Below, one piece after another: positions 5,928 through 13,295 of a stretch of DNA of 47,296 nucleotides (position 1 is its first letter; each line of letters opens with the position of its first letter). This DNA is from a virus. Made by a program: the position numbers and the translations under genes. The DNA is taken from the IMG/VR virus record IMGVR_UViG_3300046507_000149, positions 1-47,296 of that record; one strand, written 5' to 3'. A model generated the notes under the pieces. It was not told where the DNA came from, did not search any database, and saw only the letters and a program-made list of their open reading frames with translations.

Positions 5928-6687
5928 TCCACGCCTTATACTGCGCGGTCGCTTCATCCGGCGTCAACGTAAGTACGGTAGGTGCGTTCTGGATCGCGCT
6001 TCCATCCGGGTTCTGCAATACGACAGTCTGCTTAAAGCCGCCTAGCATCTGCCCTGCCTTCGTGAGCGCGTCGGACTGATCGCGTAGCTGAATGTCGAGC
6101 CCGTCTTTCGTTACCTTGATGCGCTTGATTAGGCGGCGTTCTTCCGGCGTCAGTTGCGTAGTGTCCGCAATGAACAGGTCCGCATGCCCTTCACCCATGC
6201 AGTGCGGACACGCCGGGTTAGGCGCAGCGTTGAATGCGAACCCGTAGCCGCCTTCGTCAGTCGGCGGTTTGCGCGCCCGCTTCTTTGGTCCGCGCGCAGC
6301 TTTGCGTTCCATTTCGGCTTCGTCGTGAATCCGCACAGCTTCGTTGAACTCGTTCTGATCCTTCCACTGATACGCGAAGTTCACGCCGTAGCAGTAACGA
6401 CAGTTCAGCCGACGATGCTGCACGATGCGCCCAGGGTCCGCGAAAGCAACCCGTAAGAATTCGTTCGTCACGTCCGCAACGTTCTTTATCGAGCGTTCGG
6501 CCGCTTCGTCACGCCTGCGTTTAATTTCCGCTGCGATGCCTGGTTCCCTTGCGAGTTCGAACGCCCGACGATTGACCGTCCGCTCCAACATTCGCGAACA
6601 ATCATAATTTTGTCGATACGCATCGCTCAATGTCACGCCTTCAACAACAGCGTCAACAAAATTTTGCTGCCTTGCCGTAATAGTCAT
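5902..6687 (-). CDS. terS: Terminase small subunit, 261 aa
   Basis: DNA-recognition subunit of the packaging motor. Residues 3-65 match the Terminase_2 small-subunit fold: TARQQNFVDAVVEG, then DAYRQNYDCS and a helix-turn-helix-like stretch. Unusually, the middle carries two cysteine pairs, CRYC (residues 96-99) and CPHC (160-163), separated by a lysine/arginine-rich linker, which suggests a zinc-stapled insertion. The C-terminal part (TKAGQMLGGFKQ) is typical of oligomerising ends. It starts at ATG 6687 behind GGAG. It lies about 7 kb from terL on the circle, on the same strand, which is unusual because the pair normally sits together. Confidence 0.85.
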   Translation of the reverse strand: MTITARQQNFVDAVVEGVTLSDAYRQNYDCSRMLERTVNRRAFELAREPGIAAEIKRRRDEAAERSIKNVADVTNEFLRVAFADPGRIVQHRRLNCRYCYGVNFAYQWKDQNEFNEAVRIHDEAEMERKAARGPKKRARKPPTDEGGYGFAFNAAPNPACPHCMGEGHADLFIADTTQLTPEERRLIKRIKVTKDGLDIQLRDQSDALTKAGQMLGGFKQTVVLQNPDGSAIQNAPTVLTLTPDEATAQYKAWMDGNAEKK

Positions 6688-6715
6688 CTGTCACGCTCCG
6701 TAAAATTATTGCTTC

Positions 6716-6998
6716 TTTACCACTTTGCCCGACGAAAGTGGTAAAGGTCGAAACCCTTACTGGACGGGGCTTCCAACTACATTCTTTATTTCTTTTACCA
6801 CTTTCAAGAAAAAAAGTAATAAGAAGTGGTAAGCCTCTAAGCCTTATCCAGTAAGGGTTTCGGCGATTCTTACCACTTTTACCACTTTGTCGCTTAGAAG
6901 TTCCTTCAACTTCGACCAAAACTTCATCAGAATTATTTGCGCACATTCCCTTATAAAACCTTGCTGCGAGACCCGGTAAAAGTGGTAAGTGGTAAAAG
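6716..6998. other. Candidate replication origin: repeated TTACCACTTT boxes and nested inverted repeats
   Basis: Box copies in both orientations lie at 6716-6726, 6735-6745, 6792-6803, 6824-6833, 6870-6879, 6878-6888, 6978-6988 and 6987-6996. They form an 11-bp hairpin (6716-6726 with 6735-6745) and a 14-bp inverted pair (6869-6882 with 6976-6989). A separate perfect 16-bp inverted repeat, CGAAACCCTTACTGGA, pairs 6749-6764 with 6847-6862. The stretch between is AT-rich, with an A run at 6809-6815. It lies between terS and the primase-helicase cluster. A leftward TTG-started frame (6653..7012) spans it but looks like a by-product of the repeats. Confidence 0.65.
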
Positions 6999-7205
6999 GG
7001 AAAGGTGCGCAACCCCTCTACCGTCGATGTTTGGCATCTGCTTCGTACGCAGAAACCGCGACAAAGCTATGGATGAGCCCGGATCGCTGCCATCTTCAGC
7101 GCACCAACGATGCCATGATGCCGTAACGTCTTTAAATTTTGTCCATACGCACGGTTGCCGCGTGCAGCATGTTCTAAACCACAGTTCATAATTTTCCATG
7201 TTCAT
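6951..7205 (-). CDS. Small winged-helix-like protein, 84 aa (paralogue of the next gene upstream)
   Basis: Starts MNMENYELWF in an ATGA overlap with the stop of its neighbour. It aligns by eye with the product of 7202..7408 (YELWFR/YAAWFR, ASWHRWC/ESWVSYV, GSSIALSRFL/KSSLVRWLL). Both resemble the C-terminal region of the D5-type helicase next door (LFMSWQQYA, TSTALTRKV). That region of D5 proteins is thought to be a winged-helix DNA-binding domain. The 3' end of the gene runs into the TTACCACTTT repeats. I infer a role in origin recognition; not proven. Confidence 0.6.
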   Translation of the reverse strand: MNMENYELWFRTCCTRQPCVWTKFKDVTASWHRWCAEDGSDPGSSIALSRFLRTKQMPNIDGRGVAHLSLLPLTTFTGSRSKVL

Positions 7206-7408
7206 TTTAGAAATACCCCGTTGATGAACGAACCCTGATCATTAGTTCCTAGCGCCAACAGCCAACGAACCAATGATGATTTACTTCCTTGCTCACCATC
7301 ACCAACGTAACTAACCCATGATTCCCACAATTCAGCCTTGCGCACGATCTTGCAACGATTGAAGCGGACGTTCTCACGAAACCACGCCGCGTATTGTTCT
7401 TCGATCAT
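7202..7408 (-). CDS. Small winged-helix-like protein, 68 aa
   Basis: Starts MIEEQYAAWF at 7408, in an ATGA overlap with the stop of the primase-helicase gene. The segment ELWESWVSYVGDG, then SLVRWLLALG and FINGVFLK, parallels the C-terminal domain of the upstream helicase (residues 843-896). It is thus a detached, diverged copy of that domain. With the next gene it forms a tandem paralogue pair between helicase and candidate origin. Alternative: an unrelated phage helper with chance similarity. Confidence 0.6.
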   Translation of the reverse strand: MIEEQYAAWFRENVRFNRCKIVRKAELWESWVSYVGDGEQGSKSSLVRWLLALGTNDQGSFINGVFLK

Positions 7409-10134
7409 TGCGCACCCCCGAACGTAATTTCTGCCGCTGACTTTAATCTCACGCCAACCCAACAACGCCCCTTGATGCCGTTCTTATGCTGATCGCGCAT
7501 GAAGCCCGGTCGCCCCGTCACCTTCCGCGTGAGCGCCGTTGATGTTCCGATGAAGCGCATCATGCCTTTGGGCGTTGCGTACTGTTGCCACGACATGAAC
7601 AGGTCCGCCGCGCTCACCGCGTACGAAGGATCGAATTCAAGCCGCGTATCAATCCACTCTTTCAACAAGTCCATATCTTCGCGATATTCTTCGCGGGCCG
7701 TCAGCACATGCGACGGCGGACACAGGCCGATGCGTTGATATTCAATTGCTCCTTCAACAAGCCAGTTCAGCACGCCGGACATTTCCGCAGTAATCTTTGC
7801 TGCACGGTCCGTATCTTCCTTGATGTTCGGGTCTTTCTTGAAATTGCGCTCGAACGGAATGAGCATGATGCGCCGCCATATCCCTTCGTCGTCACCCTTG
7901 ATGATCGGTCGATGGTTGACGGACATAATGCCAACGAAGCGCGGACGATATTCGATGGACGTTTTTCCCTGCACGCCCCGCGCAACGATAGTGTCATCGC
8001 CCGTCAGGGACTTCACGATTGCTTCGCGAAGGTGCGCGCTTTCGTCCACTTCAGAAATAGTCAGCATGCGCGCCGTACGAAGCCGTAGCAAGTCTTCACG
8101 CGGGCCGCCGCCGTTCGAGCGCGCAGCACCATCTACCGCCGTGAACGTGTCGGACGCTGCTGTTTTTGCGTATTCGCCCAACGTACGGGCAATGGCGTTA
8201 ATGATGGTTGATTTACCGTTGGCCCCATGACCGTACGGAATAACAAGTATGGATTCCTTCGGGTTGCCCAACAGCGTATATCCCATCAGGCGTTTGAAGA
8301 ACATCACCATATCCATATTATCGAAGAAGGCTTCACGCACGGTCTGTTTGAACCACGGGCAATCAACGCCCGGCAGATAGTCAACGCGAACATACTGCGT
8401 AATGCGCGCGTTGCGGTCCGGTGGCAACCATGCGCCAGAACGCAAGTCGATAATGCCGTTCGGTGCGCCCATGAGTGCCGGGTCCGCATCGAGCACAGCG
8501 GCGCGGGCGAATACAAGCGGGTCGGACTGCGCGAGCGTCACCATGTTATGCACCATCGCTTTCTTCTGGCTATCGCGCGCCCATCCCATCAACGTTCCGC
8601 GAACATCTTCGTTTTCTTCGTCGCGTGCTTCCTTGTAGATCGCACGAACGGATTCACTGGCAAGGTACGCCACTGCGCGAGCGCTGATAGCCGTCCACCG
8701 CGTATCGTCCCATCGATACCATTGTTCGGTCTCGTCAACGAACATAAGGTTTCGGCCGTATGTGTCCATCATGCGCGCGATGTTGCCGAATTCGGTCAAC
8801 TCGCGATGTTGCCCAGGCGCGATAGCGTCACGCTCAGGCATCAGGATTGCGCGGCACCACGGCAAACGCTTCTTCACCTGAATTTCTTCGAAGCGCCGGT
8901 ACAGGTCATGCGCGAGCGATTCGGCAAGATCGGCCGTCAGACGCGGGTCCGCACGCGCGATTAACGCCGCCGTTTCGAGTTCCGTAGAATCCGCAGCAGA
9001 CTGGAAGGCGCTCCGGTGTTGATCAATGCACGCCTTGCGCGACGGGTCAGCGGTCGTGACGGTGATGAGGGACGGCGTAGCAGGATCGGACGCGGCTGTT
9101 CCCTGCGACGCTGCCAACGTTCCATTGCTACTTGCAAGTCCGGCTTCGCCGGTTGTTTGTCGCTGTCCGTACACGTCGCGTTGTTCAGCATGCGCCACTC
9201 TGAACTGGCGAAGTATCGAATAACGTATGTAAGTATCTTGCCCACGGCGGGATTCCCATTTATCGCGATAGAGTTTAGACAGGCGCATGATGCGTTCAGT
9301 GCGAATAGCATCGCGCCCCGTCCAGAACGACAGAATGCCGATCAACGCGTAATCCATATCAGATTGTCCGGCGTAGCATCGGCGTAGCACTTCCATGTTG
9401 CCGTCGAACAGGTCGGAGAATGTCGCGTGGTTCGATGGTTGACCGGTGAACACTGCGGCGGCGTCCAGACGTTCAGCACGGCGCATGCGTGCAATCAGTT
9501 CGGCATCGTCGGCGGGACCGTTCCAAGCTGCGCACGGCTTGTCGAATTCGATATCGAGAACTTCACCAGGCATCGCCTGCGGCGGGAAATAGTTCTCAAC
9601 AAGCCATTGCACTTGCGGCGTAAAGTCGAGTTCGATATTGCCGAAGAACTGGCCTGACAGACCGAACGCGATACCGCGCATGTCCGTATAGAATTCCATG
9701 TTCGCGCGATGAACGTCCTTGCGCCGATGTTCGGGAACAGTGCCGCGCCCGAACAGGTGTAGACCCGTGCCGGACGATGACCATTCCCATGCGCAACCTG
9801 TGAAGCCTGCCGTGAGTTGTTGCGCGAGCGGCGAAAGCTGGCCGTTCGACAAACACTTATCAATGTCGAAAAACCAGTATCCCGTATCACGCGTTAGCCA
9901 GAAGCCTAGCGTATAGGCGTAACCATCGTTGAGAGTGCGCAGACGATGCAGCGTTGCGCGAGCGGCGGCGAATGTTTGCCAGTTTGAAGAATCCGATGCG
10001 TCCATACGAAACTTCGAACCATCGGGATAGCACGGCACTTTTTGAAACTTGTTTTCTTCGGCGTCCCATGTAAGACGCCAAACAAACCATTGGGGAATGT
10101 CGAGCATTCCGCCAAGTGCGGTTATTGTGTCCAT
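7405..10134 (-). CDS. Bifunctional primase-polymerase / D5-type replicative helicase, 909 aa
   Basis: Primes and unwinds DNA at the phage fork. Residues 1-200 look like an archaeo-eukaryotic primase (PrimPol) domain with the metal-binding pair D90 and D92 (WFFDIDK) and H126 in SSSGTGLHLF. A linker rich in Ala, Ser and Thr (about 320-360) follows. Residues 450-800 are the D5_N plus SF3 helicase: Walker A GHGANGKST (635-643), Walker B-like ISEVDE (693-698) and the arginine finger GIWRRIML (751-758). The end is the winged-helix-like part. Its size fits PrimPol-D5 fusions of phages and plasmids. It starts at ATG 10134 with a weak ribosome-binding site. A terminator separates it from the gene upstream, so it needs its own promoter, which I cannot see clearly. 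Confidence 0.92.
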   Translation of the reverse strand: MDTITALGGMLDIPQWFVWRLTWDAEENKFQKVPCYPDGSKFRMDASDSSNWQTFAAARATLHRLRTLNDGYAYTLGFWLTRDTGYWFFDIDKCLSNGQLSPLAQQLTAGFTGCAWEWSSSGTGLHLFGRGTVPEHRRKDVHRANMEFYTDMRGIAFGLSGQFFGNIELDFTPQVQWLVENYFPPQAMPGEVLDIEFDKPCAAWNGPADDAELIARMRRAERLDAAAVFTGQPSNHATFSDLFDGNMEVLRRCYAGQSDMDYALIGILSFWTGRDAIRTERIMRLSKLYRDKWESRRGQDTYIRYSILRQFRVAHAEQRDVYGQRQTTGEAGLASSNGTLAASQGTAASDPATPSLITVTTADPSRKACIDQHRSAFQSAADSTELETAALIARADPRLTADLAESLAHDLYRRFEEIQVKKRLPWCRAILMPERDAIAPGQHRELTEFGNIARMMDTYGRNLMFVDETEQWYRWDDTRWTAISARAVAYLASESVRAIYKEARDEENEDVRGTLMGWARDSQKKAMVHNMVTLAQSDPLVFARAAVLDADPALMGAPNGIIDLRSGAWLPPDRNARITQYVRVDYLPGVDCPWFKQTVREAFFDNMDMVMFFKRLMGYTLLGNPKESILVIPYGHGANGKSTIINAIARTLGEYAKTAASDTFTAVDGAARSNGGGPREDLLRLRTARMLTISEVDESAHLREAIVKSLTGDDTIVARGVQGKTSIEYRPRFVGIMSVNHRPIIKGDDEGIWRRIMLIPFERNFKKDPNIKEDTDRAAKITAEMSGVLNWLVEGAIEYQRIGLCPPSHVLTAREEYREDMDLLKEWIDTRLEFDPSYAVSAADLFMSWQQYATPKGMMRFIGTSTALTRKVTGRPGFMRDQHKNGIKGRCWVGVRLKSAAEITFGGAQ

Positions 10135-10147
10135 TTATTGCCTATTA

Positions 10148-10177
10148 CGTAAAACAGGCCGCATCGATGCGGCCTGT
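10148..10177 (-). terminator. Rho-independent terminator, leftward
   Basis: A perfect palindrome, ACAGGCCGCATC (10154-10165) with its mirror (10166-10177), followed on the minus strand by TTTT. It closes the operon of small genes (10955 to 10180) before the primase-helicase gene. Confidence 0.85.
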
Positions 10178-10179
10178 AG

Positions 10180-10545
10180 TTATTTGTACTCGCGGTCGAG
10201 ACCCCTGTACGCCCCGATACTACTCAACCCTAGCGACACGGGCGAATCCTTATCATACAGGAAGGCGATTCCGTTCCAGTACCAGTTGCGATCTGCTTCC
10301 GTACCGTTAGGAAACCTTACGTGATAGAAGCCGTGGCGCTCAGGCGCACCCGCCGACGACGGTATCCACACAGTAACGCGCGGTTCGGTCATTTCCTGCA
10401 ATGTTGCTTCGCCGTCGTAAATATCGTGAAGTGCGCCGCAATCGCAGCGATGCGTCAAATGTTCGAAGCGATGCGCAAGCACGTAAAGCGTGAACGTGTG
10501 GCGCGCGCCGCAACACACGCAGTTATAGCCTGTTGAACTCGACAT
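10180..10545 (-). CDS. Zinc-ribbon protein, 121 aa
   Basis: Starts MSSSTGYNCVCC, overlapping the preceding small gene by 23 bases. CVCC (residues 9-12) and CDC (34-36) suggest an N-terminal zinc ribbon. The rest is a beta-rich domain with tryptophans (VTVWIPSS, RNWYWNGIAF). No named family. Last gene before the terminator. Confidence 0.72.
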   Translation of the reverse strand: MSSSTGYNCVCCGARHTFTLYVLAHRFEHLTHRCDCGALHDIYDGEATLQEMTEPRVTVWIPSSAGAPERHGFYHVRFPNGTEADRNWYWNGIAFLYDKDSPVSLGLSSIGAYRGLDREYK

Positions 10546-10699
10546 GTGATAGTTCCGTTAGTAGTTGGTCGATGGGTTCGCCACGCTCCAATGCTTCGCG
10601 AACGCGGCGAATGACAGATTCCCGACCGAACATAAAACCGCGTTCATACGCACGGTCCGCCGTCGAGTCGGGATTTTGCGAAGGCAGTTTAGACTGCAT
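10523..10699 (-). CDS. Hypothetical helical protein, 58 aa
   Basis: Starts MQSKLPSQNP at 10699, overlapping the upstream stop by 11 bases, and ends TAA at 10523-10525 inside the start of the next gene. The second half (ESVIRRVREALERG, DQLLTELSHVEF) is strongly amphipathic helix. Overlaps on both sides argue for a real coupled gene. Function unknown. Confidence 0.6.
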   Translation of the reverse strand: MQSKLPSQNPDSTADRAYERGFMFGRESVIRRVREALERGEPIDQLLTELSHVEFNRL

Positions 10700-10958
10700 A
10701 GCGATAGTGCGTTACGCGAGACCACGCCATGATGTCTTCAGCCTTCGTAGGTCCGCGTTCGCCGTACGCGCCGCGATGGTAAATCATCGCGGCGCGGTTA
10801 ACCGGGCAATGTGAGCCCGACGTGTGTTCGATCCACGCTTGCGGTGCAGGCATGCCGGGCGGCGCAACCTGCGCATCACACAACACTGCTTCGGCCTGCG
10901 CGAGTGTGCAACGCGCGACGAACATTTTCCAAGCGATATTAAGTTCGTCGCGCGTCAT
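10689..10958 (-). CDS. Hypothetical protein, 89 aa
   Basis: Starts MTRDELNIAW at 10958 in an ATGA overlap with the preceding gene. Helical in the first half (two cysteines), then Trp, His and Pro rich. No domain recognised. Confidence 0.7.
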   Translation of the reverse strand: MTRDELNIAWKMFVARCTLAQAEAVLCDAQVAPPGMPAPQAWIEHTSGSHCPVNRAAMIYHRGAYGERGPTKAEDIMAWSRVTHYRYAV

Positions 10959-11467
10959 GATCCCACCACACGATACGCGACGACATGGGCGGACCAATCA
11001 ACGTCGTCCGCGAGTACGTTAGAAGCGATGCGGCCGTTATCGAAGCGCACGTCAACGCGAGACACACCCCGAACGTAGAGCGGCAACGATTCGCCGTTAA
11101 TGTGATCGCGCCATCTGTACCGATTTGATGCAGCGACGGCAAGCCGCCATTCCTTCACGTCTTCCCACGCCAACGCGGACGGCAACGAGTACTTTCTATG
11201 TACGCCATTGACCAAGATCACGTCCACATAATCAGAGTCGCTCAACGCAGCGGGACGTTGGCCGTCGATCACCGCGAAGTAACCCGGCGTCGTCACCGGA
11301 GCGGGCTTCGACACTGGCGCGCCCTGCGTGCCGAGCAGTTGCGCAATTGCCTTGCGCATGTTTTCTTCGAGAATGGCGACAACGATCTCATCGACCGACA
11401 TTCCGTTGTCGCGCAATTCGACAATGCGGTGAACGTCGTTGCGTACCGCTTCAATTGCTTCGTTCAT
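10955..11467 (-). CDS. Hypothetical protein, 170 aa
   Basis: Starts MNEAIEAVRN with AAAGGA upstream. Residues 1-45 form a helix-turn-helix-like stretch (ELRDNGMSVDEIVVAIL) that could be a coiled coil or DNA-binding arm. The rest is beta-rich (VDVILVNGVHRKY). Function unknown. Confidence 0.72.
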   Translation of the reverse strand: MNEAIEAVRNDVHRIVELRDNGMSVDEIVVAILEENMRKAIAQLLGTQGAPVSKPAPVTTPGYFAVIDGQRPAALSDSDYVDVILVNGVHRKYSLPSALAWEDVKEWRLAVAASNRYRWRDHINGESLPLYVRGVSRVDVRFDNGRIASNVLADDVDWSAHVVAYRVVGS

Positions 11468-11469
11468 TT

Positions 11470-11664
11470 CTAATCCTTTGGAAGTTTCGCGTTACCGTAA
11501 CGCGGGTAATACCAGGCGAATTCGGGGCGCTTGCCGCCTGCGCATCGTTGCCACTTCGACCAACCGGGCAAACCTTCACGACGGGAACGTTCAAACCACA
11601 CTCCATCGGCACGCATCGCGCACTGACGTTTGCCTAGGTTCCCAATCGCGAAGATTTTGTTCAC
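11470..11664 (-). CDS. Hypothetical basic protein, 64 aa (GTG start)
   Basis: Begins with GTG at 11664, overlapping the preceding stop as GTGA. Basic, with many Arg, Lys and Trp (GWSKWQRC, FAWYYPRY), consistent with a nucleic-acid contact, though nothing specific is recognised. Confidence 0.65.
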   Translation of the reverse strand: MNKIFAIGNLGKRQCAMRADGVWFERSRREGLPGWSKWQRCAGGKRPEFAWYYPRYGNAKLPKD

Positions 11665-11822
11665 GGTGCGGGCGCGATGACGACGCGTGCAACCGGGTCC
11701 GCAAGCTGCGTGTTCATTTCATCGAAGCACGCCGACGCGAATTCGAATGCCGTATCGCGTGAATCGAACTCGAACAGTGAACGCAGACCGAATTTCGTCA
11801 CTACCTTTACATGGAATTTCAC
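11661..11822 (-). CDS. Hypothetical protein, 53 aa (GTG start)
   Basis: Begins with GTG at 11822, overlapping the upstream stop as GTGA, and ends TGA at 11661-11663, again overlapping the next GTG. The sequence (MKFHVKVVTKFG, SLFEFDSRDTAFEFASACF) reads like a compact beta-alpha unit. Two successive GTGA junctions make the reading convincing. Confidence 0.62.
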   Translation of the reverse strand: MKFHVKVVTKFGLRSLFEFDSRDTAFEFASACFDEMNTQLADPVARVVIAPAP

Positions 11823-12661
11823 GGGCGGTACTCCACGGTAACGGGCGTGATGCGCCAGTTGTTGCGAATGTGCGGTTCAACGTGGTTGAAGCCCCAACGA
11901 ACCACGGCGATAGCTTCGGCGCGCGACGGATAGCCGTAGCGCATCACGGTCTTACCGTCGAAGATCACATGCCACGGTCCGCCAGGCGGCTTACCCGCTG
12001 CACGGCGACGCTCGCGGGTAAGCCGCCGTGCGAGTTTGTGGATACGTGCTTTTGCCGCGCCGTCGAAGTCGAGAAAGCCCGGTGAAGCAGTTACCTGTGT
12101 ACCTTCGATCTTGAACCGCACGGGCTGATCGTTGACCGTAACGGTTCCCGATGCTTCGAACGGAAAATCGACGCCCTTCATTCCGCGTTCGTCGCCGTAC
12201 ACCAGCTTGTTGCGCGTCGCTACGTCCGCAGCAGTGAACCCGGCGCGATGTAAGAGCCCTGCCAAGCGAAGCGACTTATTCGTAACCGCATCGCCTTGCG
12301 CGATCATTTCCGCAGTGCGTTGGTCGGACCACGGCATGGGCTTCGGCTTGCCGCAGTATTGACATTGCGATTCGCCGTTTATGCCGTGCGGGCGATACGA
12401 ACAGGATGCGCCGGACGCTGCGCACTCGTCGGGGATAGCGGGCATCATGGCGGCGTCGCGCGGATTGTTGAACGCGGCATCTTGAGACACTTGCAGGCCA
12501 GATTCAAGCCGCGCTTTCATCGCGTTAAGCGCCGCTTCGTATCCGCCGACGTTGGCGACGAGTTCGTTACCGTGTTCCACGTCGTAGCGACGGCCGTTAG
12601 GTGTGATCTTGAAACCGTGCTGCGTTGCGAATTCCTTCGCGCGTTGGCTAGGCGTTGTCAT
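11819..12661 (-). CDS. Hypothetical protein with zinc-finger-like segment, 280 aa
   Basis: Starts MTTPSQRAKE at 12661 with AAGGGG upstream. Residues 1-55 (FATQHGFKITPNG, ELVANVGGYEAALNAM) look like a small DNA- or RNA-binding unit. Around residues 80-110 cysteines (CAASGASC, CQYC) suggest a zinc site. The segment from about 195 to 235 is very basic (RIHKLARRLTRERRR). No family recognised; nucleic-acid binding is inferred from composition only. It leads the leftward run 12661-10180 behind the promoter at 12739. Confidence 0.72.
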   Translation of the reverse strand: MTTPSQRAKEFATQHGFKITPNGRRYDVEHGNELVANVGGYEAALNAMKARLESGLQVSQDAAFNNPRDAAMMPAIPDECAASGASCSYRPHGINGESQCQYCGKPKPMPWSDQRTAEMIAQGDAVTNKSLRLAGLLHRAGFTAADVATRNKLVYGDERGMKGVDFPFEASGTVTVNDQPVRFKIEGTQVTASPGFLDFDGAAKARIHKLARRLTRERRRAAGKPPGGPWHVIFDGKTVMRYGYPSRAEAIAVVRWGFNHVEPHIRNNWRITPVTVEYRP

Positions 12662-12737
12662 ATAAGCCCCTTGTTCGTTTGATGATGAACCCAAGTATCG
12701 CGACGATTGCGGCGAACTCTAAAATGAATGTTAGCAC
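12648..12737 (-). CDS. Possible 29-aa membrane peptide
   Basis: A GTG at 12737, immediately beyond the -10 palindrome, opens a short frame with one hydrophobic span (ILEFAAIVAILGFII) followed by KRTRG. There is no ribosome-binding site, so it would have to be leaderless. The composition looks like a single-span peptide, but it may be chance. Confidence 0.25.
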   Translation of the reverse strand: MLTFILEFAAIVAILGFIIKRTRGLYDNA

Positions 12738-12738
12738 G

Positions 12739-12767
12739 ATATTATCTTTTCGCAATACAGGGACGAA
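12739..12767 (-). promoter_or_regulatory. Leftward promoter of the 12661-10180 unit
   Basis: TAATAT (12739-12744, minus strand) inside GATAATATC, with a weak -35, TTCGTC (12762-12767), at 17 bases. Its surroundings match the box at 2320 closely: GTCCCT, ATTGC, AAAAGATAATATCGT and GCTA occur in the same order in both. The match beyond the core suggests a shared class of promoter. Confidence 0.6.
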
Positions 12768-12791
12768 AAAATACCCGTGATTCACACGGGT
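12766..12791 (-). terminator. Rho-independent terminator, leftward
   Basis: ACCCGTG (12773-12779) with CACGGGT (12785-12791), followed on the minus strand by a run of T (12766-12771). It ends the transcript that contains the TetR-like gene, and abuts the promoter at 12739-12767. Confidence 0.85.
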
Positions 12792-12798
12792 ACAGAAT

Positions 12799-13080
12799 TC
12801 AGGCGCGCAGTTCTTTCGGGATGCGCACGCCGGTAACGCCGAGTTCGAGCCCTTCCTTAACCAGCTTCTTATGCTTGGCGTCAACGGCGGCTTGCAGGAT
12901 CGCGGCGCGCAGCGTGGCGCGGCCTTTGAAGTACACGCCGACGCAACCGGGCGTTACCCCTGCTTCTTCTGCGACAGCCGTGCGCGTGGCGTCCTTGATG
13001 CTTGTACGTTTCGCGACTTTGAAGGCCGCATCTAGAATCAGTTTCTTCCGGGTTTCCGGTTCCATCCGTACGTGTGCCAT
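12799..13080 (-). CDS. Mini TetR-like DNA-binding protein, 93 aa
   Basis: Residues 10-60 match the TetR N-terminal helix-turn-helix: KLILDAAFKVA, then TAVAEEAGVTPGCVGVYF and GRATLRAAIL. TetR regulators are normally 190-220 residues, with a large ligand-binding half; here only the DNA-binding half and a short basic tail remain. It would be a ligand-independent dimeric binder of a palindrome. It starts at ATG 13080 behind GAGG and is the last gene before the terminator. It is a candidate reader of GATAWTATC. Confidence 0.75.
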   Translation of the reverse strand: MAHVRMEPETRKKLILDAAFKVAKRTSIKDATRTAVAEEAGVTPGCVGVYFKGRATLRAAILQAAVDAKHKKLVKEGLELGVTGVRIPKELRA

Positions 13081-13082
13081 CG

Positions 13083-13295
13083 TTATTCCTCATCAGTGGT
13101 ATTAGGTGTGGGCGATAATATCACCACTTCACACGGCACGCAACGCCAACCGCGTTCTTTCCACCATCCCCACGTATGGAAACGGTCGTCATCGCCACGC
13201 GTACCGACAACCGCGTATTGCGCCGCGCCCCGCGTGGACGACAGTGATTTAAAGTCAATCAGGCCGTTAGGCGCTATGAGAATGAATGTTTGCAT
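13083..13295 (-). CDS. Hypothetical protein, 70 aa
   Basis: Starts MQTFILIAPN at 13295 in a TGATG overlap with the nuclease gene. Tryptophan-rich core (FHTWGWWKERGWRC), beta-rich. The C-terminal coding region holds a GATAATATC box (13114-13122), 34 bases before the TetR-like start. No family recognised. Confidence 0.7.
   Translation of the reverse strand: MQTFILIAPNGLIDFKSLSSTRGAAQYAVVGTRGDDDRFHTWGWWKERGWRCVPCEVVILSPTPNTTDEE

Noticed and set aside
6653-7012. A 119-codon leftward frame across the repeat region
   Set aside because: It starts with TTG, has no ribosome-binding site, overlaps both terS and the next gene, and its SGK-like repeats come from the TTACCACTTT boxes. I treat the region as a likely origin, but this is not certain.
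8227-8964. A 245-codon rightward frame inside the primase-helicase gene
   Set aside because: It is antisense to a protein with clear catalytic motifs and shows no domain or ribosome-binding site.
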